NCBI RefSeq assembly: GCF_963682185.1
Contig: NZ_OY821667.1
Location: 248,001-312,000 of the forward strand
Length of the DNA: 64,000 nt
Source of the DNA: an uncultured Cohaesibacter sp.
Lineage (GTDB): Bacteria > Pseudomonadota > Alphaproteobacteria > Rhizobiales > Cohaesibacteraceae
Reading direction: 5' to 3'
Below, piece after piece: positions 10,801 through 17,680 of the stretch. Position numbers and translations under genes: made by a program. The first letter of the stretch is position 1. Each line of letters starts with the position of its first letter. The notes beneath the pieces were generated by a model. The model saw only the letters and a program-made list of their open reading frames with translations, was not told where the DNA came from and did no database searches.

Positions 10801-13364
10801 ATAACGGCAAAGAAGCAAGAAACAAATTCGGGAATAGCCATGGCACAGAGAACGAAACACGTACCCAACAGCGCCGACGTAAAAGGCAACATCCAAACGA
10901 GCCCGAGGCAGGCTAACAAGGTGGGGGCAACAAGGGATCGCCTCAAATTGTCGAGAATTTTTGCAAAACCAATCGGATCTACAGACTTAATGTGGCTGTG
11001 CCATGCCAATATCCATGGGAGCAATTGCCAATCGCCCCGGGCCCAGCGGTCTTGGCGTTTGCATGCCACATCGTAGCGAGAGGGAAAATCGTCGATGACT
11101 TCAATGTCTGAAACCAGACCTGAACGAACGAATATCCCTTCGAGCAGATCGTGGCTGAGGACAGTATTTTCCGGAATGCGATTGGCCAGAGCTGCCTCAA
11201 AGGCATCAACGTCATAAATTCCCTTGCCGGTATATGAACCCTCACCAAATAGATCCTGGTAGACATCGGAAATGGCAGAAGAGTAAGGGTCTATGCCACC
11301 GGGTGAAGAAAAGACCCTATGAAAAAGAGTATTCTTCCCCTTGGCTGTCAACGTAGGGGTTACTCGTGGCTGGAGAATACCGTAGCCGTGAATAATGCGT
11401 TGTGTCTCTTTGTCGAAAATCGGGCGATTGAGGGGATGAGCCATTTTGCCGATTAGCTTGCGGGCGGCATCCCTTGGCAATCGGGTGTCAGCATCCATCG
11501 TGATTACATAGCGAACTTGGTCTGGCACCCATGGAATAGTGCCATCTAGAGCGTTGAAAGTGGTGTCCTTTGCCCCTCGCAGCAATTGATTGAGCTCTTG
11601 CAGCTTTCCGCGCTTGCGCTCCCAGCCCATCCATTTGCCCTCAGAAGCATTAAACTGTCGATCTCGAACAAGAAGAAGAAAACGCTTGCCTGCTACGCCT
11701 GCTCCATAACGTTTATTCAATTGCTCGATTGCCGTTTCGCCATCTGCGATCATAGCATCTTCTTCAGCGAGGAACTTCTGGTCTGCATCCATACGATCGA
11801 GCAGCAATGCAAATGTGAGATCGTCTTCCGGGCCGGACAGATAATGGATTTCGAGGTGTTCGATCTGCCTGAGGAGCTCTTCCGAATTGCTCAGCATGGT
11901 CGGGACGACCACCATGGTTCGCGAGTCTATGGAGACGCCGTGCTCAAACTCCATGCTGGGCAGGATCACCGCGCCAAAGCTCCAGGTCACGAACCGGTTT
12001 ACGAATGCTGTCGAAACCTCCGTTGCGGGAATGAAGCCGGCCAAACAAAGCAGAATCCCGACTGGGATACTTGAGATATTCAAAGCCCAAATGCATGCCC
12101 ATAGCATCATGAGGGCAAGACAGGAGATAAGACCGACATAGCCGCCAACGCCCAACCGTTGGCTAAAGCGCAGTATCGACAGGCGCATGGGGGGCTTGAA
12201 GTCTATTTTGGTTTCTAGCAGCGGTCGCCCATTTGAAAGCAGATAGTAACCGGGATCTGAGAGGCGGCTGTCTTGCGAATCTGCACCGCCCGCGCTTGAA
12301 ACCAGCGCCATGACCTGCCTCGTCACCTCGATTTCCGATATTGGCGATCTACGTGCCAGAACCTCAATCGCGTCGCGATACATGTCTCGCGTCGCGAAGT
12401 CCATCAGAGCAAAAGTTTTGCTTTTGCGCAGCTCGGCATCAACCAGATTCACGCTTTCAAACGCTTCCGACCACTCAATACCGGAAATCAGGCGCATACT
12501 GGTTATTATGTTGCGGACGGTCAGGTTGGAGGCACCAAGATTTTGCTGAGAGCGCAAGACAACTTCATCAATAGAGCAGCCTTCGCTGGATAGCCTCTCT
12601 TCAAGCCAGGCCAATATGGGTATGTCATCGGTATCATGTTCACGTAGACGCTTGGCCAGCTGCGCTGCGAACCGTTCGGGCAAAGGGGCTGATGAAATCT
12701 CGGCCAGAGCGACATCAGAAGCAATTTTCTTCATCAGCACCTGATCGACGAGGGTGTCGGCCGCAATGCGGCTGTTTCGTCCGGCGACGATCTGATCTGC
12801 CAGACGTCGAAGATTTTCAATCAACACAATACGGAGCGTAATCGGAAGCGCCCAAAGTTCGCCCATGGTAAGCGGATGGATTGTTTGATAGGCGCGAATA
12901 AATCTTAGAAATATCTCGGGATCAAAATGACTGTCTGTATGAGCAACAAAGGCCCAGGCTATGCCGAAAACGCGAGGATAGCCAGCCAAGGGTCCATCAA
13001 TCAATTTGGGCAGCTGCTGGTAATAGCTTGGAGGGAGGCTGCTTTTAATGGCGCGTATCTGCTCATCTACCAGATAATAGTTGTCGAGAAGCCATTCCGC
13101 AGCGGGAACCAAATTTTGGTGGTTTTCCAGCTCTTCAGCGTTGGAAAGATAAGCGGCATGAATCGCATTGGCATTCTCTTTGAGGCGCTTTTGCAGCGTG
13201 GGCACTCTTGGAGGGTTTGGCGAAACCACTTGTGCGACTGCGAGCGTTTTCGCATGAAGCTCTAGGCGCTCGGCGCTGAATAGCTCTTCCCTGATCGGAG
13301 AGGTATCCCTCCAAAGCCTGAAGGCTCGTCCATTTAAATTAGCAAGAAATGACAGAGGTATCAT
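4857..13364 (-). CDS. ndvB: cyclic beta-1,2-glucan synthase (NdvB/ChvB/Cgs type)
   Basis: A 2835-residue inner-membrane enzyme that starts, extends and cyclises periplasmic beta-1,2-glucan from UDP-glucose. Residues 404-460 hold membrane segments, followed by the GT84 glycosyltransferase domain. With the ATG at 13364 (AAAGGG 5 bases upstream) the motif residues are Asp624 and Asp626 in TMDADTRLP, Asp739 in LSHDLLEG and R770-x-x-R773-W774. As I recall, these are the positions of the essential residues in Brucella Cgs, which supports this start. Further membrane segments lie near 815-1000. The C-terminal part is a GH94-type phosphorylase region with FRDQMQD and GTGDWNDGMN, which sets chain length. 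Length matches the family. A candidate Crp/Fnr site lies about 195 bases upstream. No ndvA exporter gene is in the window. Confidence 0.95.
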   Translation of the reverse strand: MIPLSFLANLNGRAFRLWRDTSPIREELFSAERLELHAKTLAVAQVVSPNPPRVPTLQKRLKENANAIHAAYLSNAEELENHQNLVPAAEWLLDNYYLVDEQIRAIKSSLPPSYYQQLPKLIDGPLAGYPRVFGIAWAFVAHTDSHFDPEIFLRFIRAYQTIHPLTMGELWALPITLRIVLIENLRRLADQIVAGRNSRIAADTLVDQVLMKKIASDVALAEISSAPLPERFAAQLAKRLREHDTDDIPILAWLEERLSSEGCSIDEVVLRSQQNLGASNLTVRNIITSMRLISGIEWSEAFESVNLVDAELRKSKTFALMDFATRDMYRDAIEVLARRSPISEIEVTRQVMALVSSAGGADSQDSRLSDPGYYLLSNGRPLLETKIDFKPPMRLSILRFSQRLGVGGYVGLISCLALMMLWACIWALNISSIPVGILLCLAGFIPATEVSTAFVNRFVTWSFGAVILPSMEFEHGVSIDSRTMVVVPTMLSNSEELLRQIEHLEIHYLSGPEDDLTFALLLDRMDADQKFLAEEDAMIADGETAIEQLNKRYGAGVAGKRFLLLVRDRQFNASEGKWMGWERKRGKLQELNQLLRGAKDTTFNALDGTIPWVPDQVRYVITMDADTRLPRDAARKLIGKMAHPLNRPIFDKETQRIIHGYGILQPRVTPTLTAKGKNTLFHRVFSSPGGIDPYSSAISDVYQDLFGEGSYTGKGIYDVDAFEAALANRIPENTVLSHDLLEGIFVRSGLVSDIEVIDDFPSRYDVACKRQDRWARGDWQLLPWILAWHSHIKSVDPIGFAKILDNLRRSLVAPTLLACLGLVWMLPFTSALLGTCFVLCAMAIPEFVSCFFAVIPRNMGIRINSHFRMLGAEFNAAAIKTILSLVFLPHQAAIMGRAIIKSVTRLYVTHSHMLQWVTAAQAELACELKLSGFYRLMIGGTVLGLVMITGLAVLSLQSLLITGVFACFWLIAPLVAFQISHTSDKAKNPELSPSEKERLRTIARRTWRYFERFVTPADNMLPPDNFQEDPKPVIAHRTSPTNIGLYLLSASAAYDFGWAGKSETIERLEACFETLRRMERFRGHFFNWYDTTNLKVLEPAYVSTVDSGNLAGHLIALSKACAEWRADLPIATVRMGMNDTLMLALEAFETVMVKSASTQRLGLLYEELKSGLNGDQGLEVIAPRLGRIARKSVVLANELSVIPEKDRMPDLVYWTTALANRIREFERDHSASPEVRDHLSLRLDALADEARAMALAMDFTFLFVQKRKLLSIGYARAENKLDENCYDLLASEANLASFVAIAKGDIPTRHWFRLGRQLTPVKNGAALISWSGSMFEYLMPSLVMQAPADSLLNDTNHRIVALQQGYGRKLNLPWGISESAFNARDIEFTYQYSNFGVPGLGLKRGLSENRVIAPYATGLAAMFDARNASINYDRIADMGGCGPYGFYEALDFTQSRLPDGQKVAIVRNVMAHHQGMTIVAIANVMHDGLMRSRFHSDPLIMASELLLQERRPRYVSLVHPGAEEVKASTEEAISNEPTIRCFKYPLIGAPITHLLSNGSYSVMLTARGAGYSRWGEIAITRWSEDSTRENFGSFIFLKDVDSGSVWSPAGHLVKRDLKQQQVIFAEDYGEYSCRNGLLTYRLDVLVSGEDDGEVRRITLSNTGLRSRHIELTSYSELVLASPVSDAAHPVFSKMFVETEYLPEFGGLLANRRRRSPDDPEIWVCHFAIVEGEIAQEPQYETDRLKFLGRNRSLANAKALNDKASLSNTTGTVLDPIFSLRHRVNIAPGETLRVTFWTLVAASRSELMNLLDKHHDHNSYDRAKTLAWTQAQVQLRHLNVTSSEAADFQSLASALLYSDRRFRASASVVANGAGRQSSLWPLSISGDLPIVLLRISDLDGMPLVRQLLRAYAYWRMKGLHIDLIILNDLSTSYIQDLQSAIQTAMRSSQIRNENDLGSVQLLRTDQISLEAKSLLVSVARVSLVANHGSLSEQLGRIFQSDQSSSTTNFDNASLTPVTISEQDLLPQPTDLEFFNGIGGFDKDGTEYVITMKDGDKTPAPWINVIANPHFGFQVSETGSGYCWAENSRENQLTPWSNDPVADPAGEAVYIRDEENGAVWCPTAQPIRDKGTYITRHGFGYSRFEHAAGGIHSNLVQFVPLSDPIRISKLTLTNRSNRRRHLSVTLYNDWVLGSSRAKSEPFILNERDEETGALFATKPWNSAFPDRVAFADFNGLQQEWTADRTGFIGRNSSLAHPEAMRRKNALSGAMGACLDPCAAQRISVVLKPGESHDFVSLFGQSRTRENAREIITRYRASDIDACLNEVQRYWKDSLGAVQVKTPDRAMDIMLNGWLLYQTQVCRIWARSGFYQASGAYGFRDQMQDHIALTFSQPEETRKHLLLAAGRQFVEGDVQHWWLPHSGQGVRTHISDDRVWLAFATATYIVQTGDEAILDEEVPFLDGPLLAAGTHDAFFVPEISDETGSLFEHCARALDLCLALTGENGLPLIGTGDWNDGMNRVGEAGKGTSVWLSWLLLRSIYLFVPIAQQRDPERAKLWTSHATSLLTALENIAWDGEWYRRATFDSGVWLGSAASEECKIDSIAQSWAVLSGAADGDRARVAMHSLEQHLVLRDEGLALLFTPPFDQSASDPGYIKGYPPGLRENGGQYTHAAMWAILAFAQLDEGEKSHSLLALVNPINHALTPEATERYKVEPYVIAADVYSVAPHVGRGGWTWYTGSAGWMYQAGISGILGLRREGKTLTIAPCIPRNWRGFELRVRVDETDYDIAVSQTYVEREGRSTATLDGKPYPAFHNSVSLRLDGENHRLQFDLQRQKGG

Positions 13365-13558
13365 TGTAACCCTTTCGCACTGTGCCACTGGTGTGACAAA
13401 GCAATGCAGAAACCTATGGCAGTAGGCAGTCATTTCGTTTTTGAAAACTAGAGGACAACAGTATCGATCAGCTTCTTTCCATACGAACGCACAGCGTGAA
13501 GACCGGATCGCTTGCCAAAGGTTATCTATTCAAGCTATCAGCCTTTTAAAATTCGGCA

Positions 13559-13572
13559 CTGATCAAGGTTAA
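13559..13572 (-). promoter_or_regulatory. candidate Crp/Fnr-type site upstream of ndvB
   Basis: The minus strand reads TTAACCTTGATCAG. The same 14 bases recur on the plus strand at 15837-15850, and the right half (CTTGATCAG) recurs at 14398-14411 within a perfect palindrome. The site lies between the Crp/Fnr gene and ndvB, oriented towards ndvB. Binding by the neighbouring regulator is inferred. Confidence 0.5.
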
Positions 13573-13617
13573 TGCTGCTAAGTAAGCCCAAGCATGGAAA
13601 CGAGTAGTCTGGTTGGT

Positions 13618-14352
13618 CTATGTCAGCAGAGGGCCAGCCTGATCGAGATAAGATGAGTCAAAATCAGCAAATGCGACCAGGCGATCATAATTGTCAAAGA
13701 CTACCTGTCCATCGCGAAAAGTCGCCATTCCGACTTCTCGTAACTGTCTCAAGACTCGATTGACATGCACTGCACTCAGGCCCAGCGCGTCGGCAAGAAG
13801 GGGCTGAGTGAGCGGGCAGGTAAAGCCGGTTTTGCTGCCAGCTCCGATGAGAGAAAGGCGGGCACCTAACTCAAGAAGAAAATGGGCCATGCGCTCTGCA
13901 GGATTACGACGTCCAATATTGACCAGATGCTCGACCACCATGGCCTCATCCCTGGACAATGCCCAGAGCAAAGCCATGGCAAGCCGTGGGTGTTGAGCAA
14001 AGGTATCGAGTAGGCGAGGTATCAAGATTTCACACACTTCAACTTCTGTTATGGGCTCGATGTTGTGATCAGAAGTGTGAAACAAAACACTTCTTACACC
14101 CAAAAAATCACCTGGTATCTGGAAGTCAACGATTTGTCGGGTTCCGTCAGCCTGAATTTTGTAGGAGCACACCCAGCCACTCATCAAAATGAAGGCGGCC
14201 TGATTTGTCTCGCCCTGTTGCACCAGATCCTGCCCAACTCGAATTTTTCGGCTCTGTTTGAGAAGTTGCCCAAGAATCTCGAGTTCATGTTCTGACAGCC
14301 CGATGCAAGCGCTTAGTTTCAGTGCGATTGGCGTGTTCAAAATAGTCTTCAT
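13618..14352 (-). CDS. Crp/Fnr family transcriptional regulator
   Basis: A 244-residue regulator with an N-terminal cyclic-nucleotide-binding-like beta barrel (about 25-140, VQQGETNQAAFILMSGWV) and a C-terminal winged helix (about 165-230). The recognition helix reads LSAVHVNRVLRQLRE. The Glu and Ser that FNR/FixK use in ExxSR are replaced by Val and Asn, while the Arg stays. No FNR-type cysteine cluster is seen at the N-terminus, so direct oxygen sensing through Fe-S is unlikely. The ATG at 14352 is chosen over a TTG 36 bases upstream. The perfect palindrome at 14398-14411 lies 46 bases before this start, which would allow autoregulation. Its location between ndvB and a run of small genes suggests it controls them. 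Confidence 0.9.
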   Translation of the reverse strand: MKTILNTPIALKLSACIGLSEHELEILGQLLKQSRKIRVGQDLVQQGETNQAAFILMSGWVCSYKIQADGTRQIVDFQIPGDFLGVRSVLFHTSDHNIEPITEVEVCEILIPRLLDTFAQHPRLAMALLWALSRDEAMVVEHLVNIGRRNPAERMAHFLLELGARLSLIGAGSKTGFTCPLTQPLLADALGLSAVHVNRVLRQLREVGMATFRDGQVVFDNYDRLVAFADFDSSYLDQAGPLLT

Positions 14353-14397
14353 AGAATCACCACGCTTTTGAACCTTCGGAAGAAACAACTCAAGATG

Positions 14398-14411
14398 CTG
14401 ATCTTGATCAG
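14398..14411. promoter_or_regulatory. candidate Crp/Fnr-type palindrome
   Basis: CTGATCTTGATCAG is a perfect 14-base palindrome. It has the TTGAT-N4-ATCAA layout of FNR/FixK sites with the outer base pair changed. It lies in the divergent gap between the Crp/Fnr gene (start 14352) and the small gene at 14493, so it could serve both. The plus-strand sequence CTTGATCAG is shared with the sites at 13559 and 15837. Confidence 0.55.
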
Positions 14412-14492
14412 TCCATCATATCCGAATGTTTGGGAAGATAGGATGAATAAATAGTCGCCAATTCTTTGCTCATACTCTGAGGGAATGACCAC

Positions 14493-14729
14493 ATGCGAGA
14501 GATACAACTCATTGAGGGGATTGCTGCGCTCTCAATTTGCGAGTCGCTTCTTTTGGCGTTGAATGATCAAAAGATCATGACGGAAGCCCAGATCCTTGGG
14601 GTTTTGGAAGATGCGGCAGCTGCACATGAGAATGCTATTAAAGACGCTTCTGCCCCCGAAACACATCAACAGATTTTTGAATTGATCAACAAAATCATTA
14701 CCGGGGGCAATTCAGTTCGCCACCGCTAG
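14493..14729 (+). CDS. small hypothetical protein, helical
   Basis: A 78-residue acidic, probably all-helical protein beginning MREIQLIEGIAALSICESLL. I recognise no named domain. It is divergent from the Crp/Fnr gene and 82 bases downstream of the perfect palindrome, so control by that regulator is a reasonable inference. A GAGGGAATG stretch about 10 bases before the ATG can act as a ribosome-binding site. It is the first of several small genes in this stretch. Confidence 0.6.
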   Translation: MREIQLIEGIAALSICESLLLALNDQKIMTEAQILGVLEDAAAAHENAIKDASAPETHQQIFELINKIITGGNSVRHR

Positions 14730-14810
14730 CTAGCGGCAAAGTAACACGACAATCTTTTTGATTCCATGATGTCGAATGCTCTTAAGCTACCTTGACCCGA
14801 TGAGGACAAA

Positions 14811-15065
14811 ATGAACAATCGCATTGCAACATCCATTATTCACTTCGATCATCCATTCCAATTTCCCGGGTCTGGCAAGACCCATCCTGCCGGTGACTAC
14901 ACGCTCATTCGAGAAGACGAGGCAATAGAAGGTATCTCTTGGATGGCATATCGCTGCAAATCGATTTGCATCGATGTTCCGTCTATCGGCACGACCAAAG
15001 GGCAAACAGAACGGCATACCGTTGATCAGGACGAACTGACTGCCATGATTGACTGGGATGGGTGA
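14811..15065 (+). CDS. small conserved hypothetical protein
   Basis: An 84-residue cytosolic protein. The central pattern HPFQFPGSGKTHPAGDYTLI, then EAIEGISWMAYRC, resembles a small family of unknown function that I remember from rhizobia (HPFxLPGxxxxxPAGxYxxxxxEELIxGLSxxAYRR). A degenerate version of the local regulatory motif (ACCTTGACCCG) ends about 10 bases before the ATG, which is close for an activator site. Function is unknown. Confidence 0.65.
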   Translation: MNNRIATSIIHFDHPFQFPGSGKTHPAGDYTLIREDEAIEGISWMAYRCKSICIDVPSIGTTKGQTERHTVDQDELTAMIDWDG

Positions 15066-15154
15066 TTTATTTGCGGTCCTTGCAGCTAATAATGAGGAAT
15101 TAAGTCCGAGCTGTCTGACGCTCCAACAGGGTTACAGAAAATAAGGAGAGATTG

Positions 15155-15487
15155 ATGCATAGCATATTAGATAAAAACCGTTTGAGACCCACTCAGACGG
15201 CACTGTCTCTTTGGGAGGACGAAGGAGGTGCGATCGAGAAAATGAGCAATATGGACATATGTGCTCGGCACTCTGGGGCCGAGGGATCACGGGACAAAGA
15301 CAGTGCCATTTCCAAGCCTCCCTCAGAAATAGACAAGGATATGGAAACGAAGAATAGCACGACGTGTACGGCTGCCCAGATGATGTACAGATCGGAAGAA
15401 GGATCGCCAAAAGAAACCTCATACCAGCCTCTTACAACCCCCAATGAAGAGAGAGGCTTTTTCAGCCGCAGCTCATCATGGGCTTAG
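15155..15487 (+). CDS. hypothetical protein, low complexity
   Basis: A 110-residue polar protein beginning MHSILDKNRLRPTQTALSLW. The start is the ATG at 15155, which has a strong ribosome-binding site (AAGGAG, 6 bases upstream). The middle is rich in Ser, Glu and Lys and looks disordered. I recognise no family. Its last 10 bases overlap the start of the DUF1488 gene, which suggests translational coupling. The strong ribosome-binding site is the main reason to call it. Confidence 0.5.
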   Translation: MHSILDKNRLRPTQTALSLWEDEGGAIEKMSNMDICARHSGAEGSRDKDSAISKPPSEIDKDMETKNSTTCTAAQMMYRSEEGSPKETSYQPLTTPNEERGFFSRSSSWA

Positions 15488-15744
15488 TCTTTCCAAACCA
15501 GACCTGCAACGTTGACGAGGATACAGGGATCATACGATTTTCCGGATATGATGGTCTCATGGAAATCCGCTTTTCCATGACGTTTGAAACACTTGATCAT
15601 CTTATGAAGGCCCATGACGAAGAGAGACAACCCCATAGGCAAGCCTTTGAAAATCTGAGATCTCGCATTCAGAATGCCGCGATGCGCGCTTATAGTAGGA
15701 CCAGGAAATCTTTCTACAGATTAGGACTAGATTCGAACTTCTAG
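15478..15744 (+). CDS. DUF1488 family protein
   Basis: An 88-residue protein. LVFPNQTCNVDEDTGIIRFS followed by GYDGLMEIRFSMTFETLDHL matches the small DUF1488 family (LxFPxxxxxYDxxxxxVRFxGYD), which is common in alphaproteobacteria and of unknown function. The start overlaps the end of the preceding gene by 10 bases. The C-terminus is basic (SRTRKSFYRLG). Confidence 0.75.
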   Translation: MGLVFPNQTCNVDEDTGIIRFSGYDGLMEIRFSMTFETLDHLMKAHDEERQPHRQAFENLRSRIQNAAMRAYSRTRKSFYRLGLDSNF

Positions 15745-15836
15745 ACCCGTGTTCAGCTCTTTCGCATTGAAGCTCGATAGGAGGCGAGGTCGCGGCTGGC
15801 AAGGGAGCTTGCCAAGCTAAAAATAGTCTAGAGAGG

Positions 15837-15850
15837 TTAACCTTGATCAG
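15837..15850 (+). promoter_or_regulatory. candidate Crp/Fnr-type site
   Basis: TTAACCTTGATCAG, identical over 14 bases to the minus-strand site upstream of ndvB. The following bases (TACC here, TGCC there) also nearly agree, giving 17 of 18 identical. It lies 70 bases before the ATG of the small membrane-protein gene at 15920. Regulator identity is inferred from proximity. Confidence 0.5.
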
Positions 15851-15919
15851 TACCTGTTTTGCAAAGGCGAAGTAACCTGCTCATAGAAAAGCGGTGCTTT
15901 GACCGCAGGAGAACCTGAC

Positions 15920-16270
15920 ATGAAAACCCTTGAATGGCTCAAACCTGGATTATATGGAGCAGTGATTGGCGCGGTATGCGTTGGTGTTATAGGATTTGCG
16001 TGGGGCGGCTGGATGACATCCTCTGGCTCCAACAAAATGGCGATGTCCATGGCTCATGACGATGTGATCGCAGCCCTTGTTCCGGTCTGTGTCGATCAGT
16101 CCAACAAAGACCTGAATCGTCAGGCGACCCTCACCAAAATCACGGACGCATCGAGTTACAAGCGACGTGACATTGTTATGGAAAGTGGCTGGGCGACTGT
16201 TCCGGGAGCAGAAAAGCCGGACCGTGATTTGGCTCAAGCCTGCCTCATTGCACTTAAGCTCGACAAATAG
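15920..16270 (+). CDS. small single-pass membrane protein
   Basis: A 116-residue protein. The ATG at 15920 follows a GGAG about 9 bases upstream and gives the start MKTLEWLKPGLYGAVIG. One membrane segment spans about residues 10-33 (AVIGAVCVGVIGFAWGG). A soluble, probably periplasmic domain follows with two cysteines (PVCVDQSN and AQACLIAL) and the pattern ASSYKRRDIVMESGWAT. I remember similar unnamed proteins in rhizobia. No function can be assigned. It has its own candidate regulatory site 70 bases upstream. Confidence 0.75.
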   Translation: MKTLEWLKPGLYGAVIGAVCVGVIGFAWGGWMTSSGSNKMAMSMAHDDVIAALVPVCVDQSNKDLNRQATLTKITDASSYKRRDIVMESGWATVPGAEKPDRDLAQACLIALKLDK

Positions 16271-16520
16271 TCGTTTCAGACACTGGCTGTCTTTCATCTT
16301 AACCCGGGATGACCCCATATACTCGGCTCTGCAATCCATTCTGAAGACATCCGGATCGCAAAAGTCGCCTGATGCTTTGCTTGCAGGCGTCATCGCTTTT
16401 TCAATTTTGCCTTAAAATGCATCTACCTCAAAGCCCAAAGGAGTTAGATCCGAAATCTCGCCCTTTTAAGCCGTTTCCTTGAGAAACGAGCCGAAGAGAC
16501 AAATGCCTTGGAGGCACTAT

Positions 16521-17366
16521 ATGCGCATCAATCTTGGCTGCCGGCTTCATTTCAGCTTTCCGCAAGACACACCAATGGTTGCTGTTCTGAACGTCCATTA
16601 TTCACATTTTGGCGACTTGGAACGTCCTGATTTTATGGTTTCCTCACCAAGTGTACCCTTGGAAAGCTATCGTGATGGCTTCGGAAACTGGTGTACCAGA
16701 TTGATTGCTCCGGCCGGAGACTTCGAACTGACAACAGACGGCATATTCCGTGATAAAGGCGAACCCGATCCAGAGGCCCCTGATGCAGTGCAATTCGAGG
16801 TTCAGCATTTGCCTGCCGATACGCTCGTCTATCTATTGGGGAGCCGATATTGCGAAACAGATCTTCTGTCTGAAAAAGCGTGGCAACTCTTTGAGACAAC
16901 AGCGCCCGGCTGGGCTCGTGTTCAGGCCATATGTGACTTTGTTCACGGCCATGTCTCTTTCGGATATGAACATGCACGGGCGACGCGTACCGCATCAGAA
17001 ACAATGACGGAACGCAAGGGTGTCTGTCGCGACTTTACCCAACTTGCCATCACACTTTGCCGCTGCCTCAACATACCTGCACGGTATTGTACCGGCTATC
17101 TCAGTGACATTGGAGAGCAAGGCCCCTATCCCCCCGGTGATTTTGCCGCATGGATGGAAGTCTATCTCTCTGGCCACTGGTGGATTTTTGATCCGCGCAA
17201 CAATACCCGGCGCATCGGACGCATTCTGGTCGCGCGCGGACGCGACGCAGCAGACGTTCCTCTGACACAGACATTTGGCAAGAACACCCTGATGAATTTC
17301 AGTGTCTGGGCCAATAAAATCCAAGAAAAACAGAGCGTGAAAATTCTCACTCAAGGCCGAAGTTGA
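16521..17366 (+). CDS. transglutaminase-like protein (transglutaminase 2)
   Basis: A 281-residue protein. The ATG at 16521 has a GGAG 7 bases upstream. An N-terminal beta domain (residues 1-95) precedes a transglutaminase core with the cysteine at 169 (KGVCRDFTQL) and the aspartate at 224 (WWIFDPRNN). The expected HAW triad histidine reads AAW (residue 209 is Ala). I remember related alphaproteobacterial proteins having SAW there, so this may be a subfamily trait that makes classical catalysis uncertain. The C-terminal pattern RIGRILVARGRDAADVPLTQ is typical of this subfamily. It differs clearly from transglutaminase 1 and is followed by a small basic protein and hflKC. Confidence 0.88.
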   Translation: MRINLGCRLHFSFPQDTPMVAVLNVHYSHFGDLERPDFMVSSPSVPLESYRDGFGNWCTRLIAPAGDFELTTDGIFRDKGEPDPEAPDAVQFEVQHLPADTLVYLLGSRYCETDLLSEKAWQLFETTAPGWARVQAICDFVHGHVSFGYEHARATRTASETMTERKGVCRDFTQLAITLCRCLNIPARYCTGYLSDIGEQGPYPPGDFAAWMEVYLSGHWWIFDPRNNTRRIGRILVARGRDAADVPLTQTFGKNTLMNFSVWANKIQEKQSVKILTQGRS

Positions 17367-17416
17367 AGACCAATCGAGATGAGTTCCAAAATAATTTTAC
17401 AAACAAAAGGATGAAT

Positions 17417-17563
17417 ATGATGTCTTTCAAAGATCTGACAACCCGGGCCGCAGAGGCTGAAAAGACTAAAAAAACAGATGCGATAAAAAAGGGCTCTAAG
17501 ATCACGCCAATCAATATCGCGCCTCAAAAAGCCGTCCAGAAGCAGCAAAAGCCCAAAGGCTGA
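17417..17563 (+). CDS. small basic protein
   Basis: A 48-residue lysine-rich protein beginning MMSFKDLTTRAAEAEKTKKT and ending in PQKAVQKQQKPKG. An AAGG lies 6 bases before the ATG at 17417, and the next ATG at 17420 is equally possible. It is likely disordered and has no recognised family. It lies between transglutaminase 2 and hflK. Confidence 0.45.
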   Translation: MMSFKDLTTRAAEAEKTKKTDAIKKGSKITPINIAPQKAVQKQQKPKG

Positions 17564-17570
17564 GCGCTCA

Positions 17571-17614
17571 CCTTGAAGTGATGCACGCATATGACGAGCG
17601 CATCACTTCAAAGG
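17571..17614. promoter_or_regulatory. long inverted repeat upstream of hflK
   Basis: TTGAAGTGATGC and its exact reverse complement GCATCACTTCAA are separated by 15 bases. One bulge lets the pairing extend further outward (CCTT and AAGG). It follows the stop of the small basic gene and precedes hflK by about 70 bases. No T-run follows, so it may be an operator or RNA element rather than a simple terminator. Confidence 0.4.
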
Positions 17615-17680
17615 CAAAAACTTCTCTGGCCAATGCCATTGTTCATAGATGTTCCGTATAACGACTATCAAGGAAAGCGC

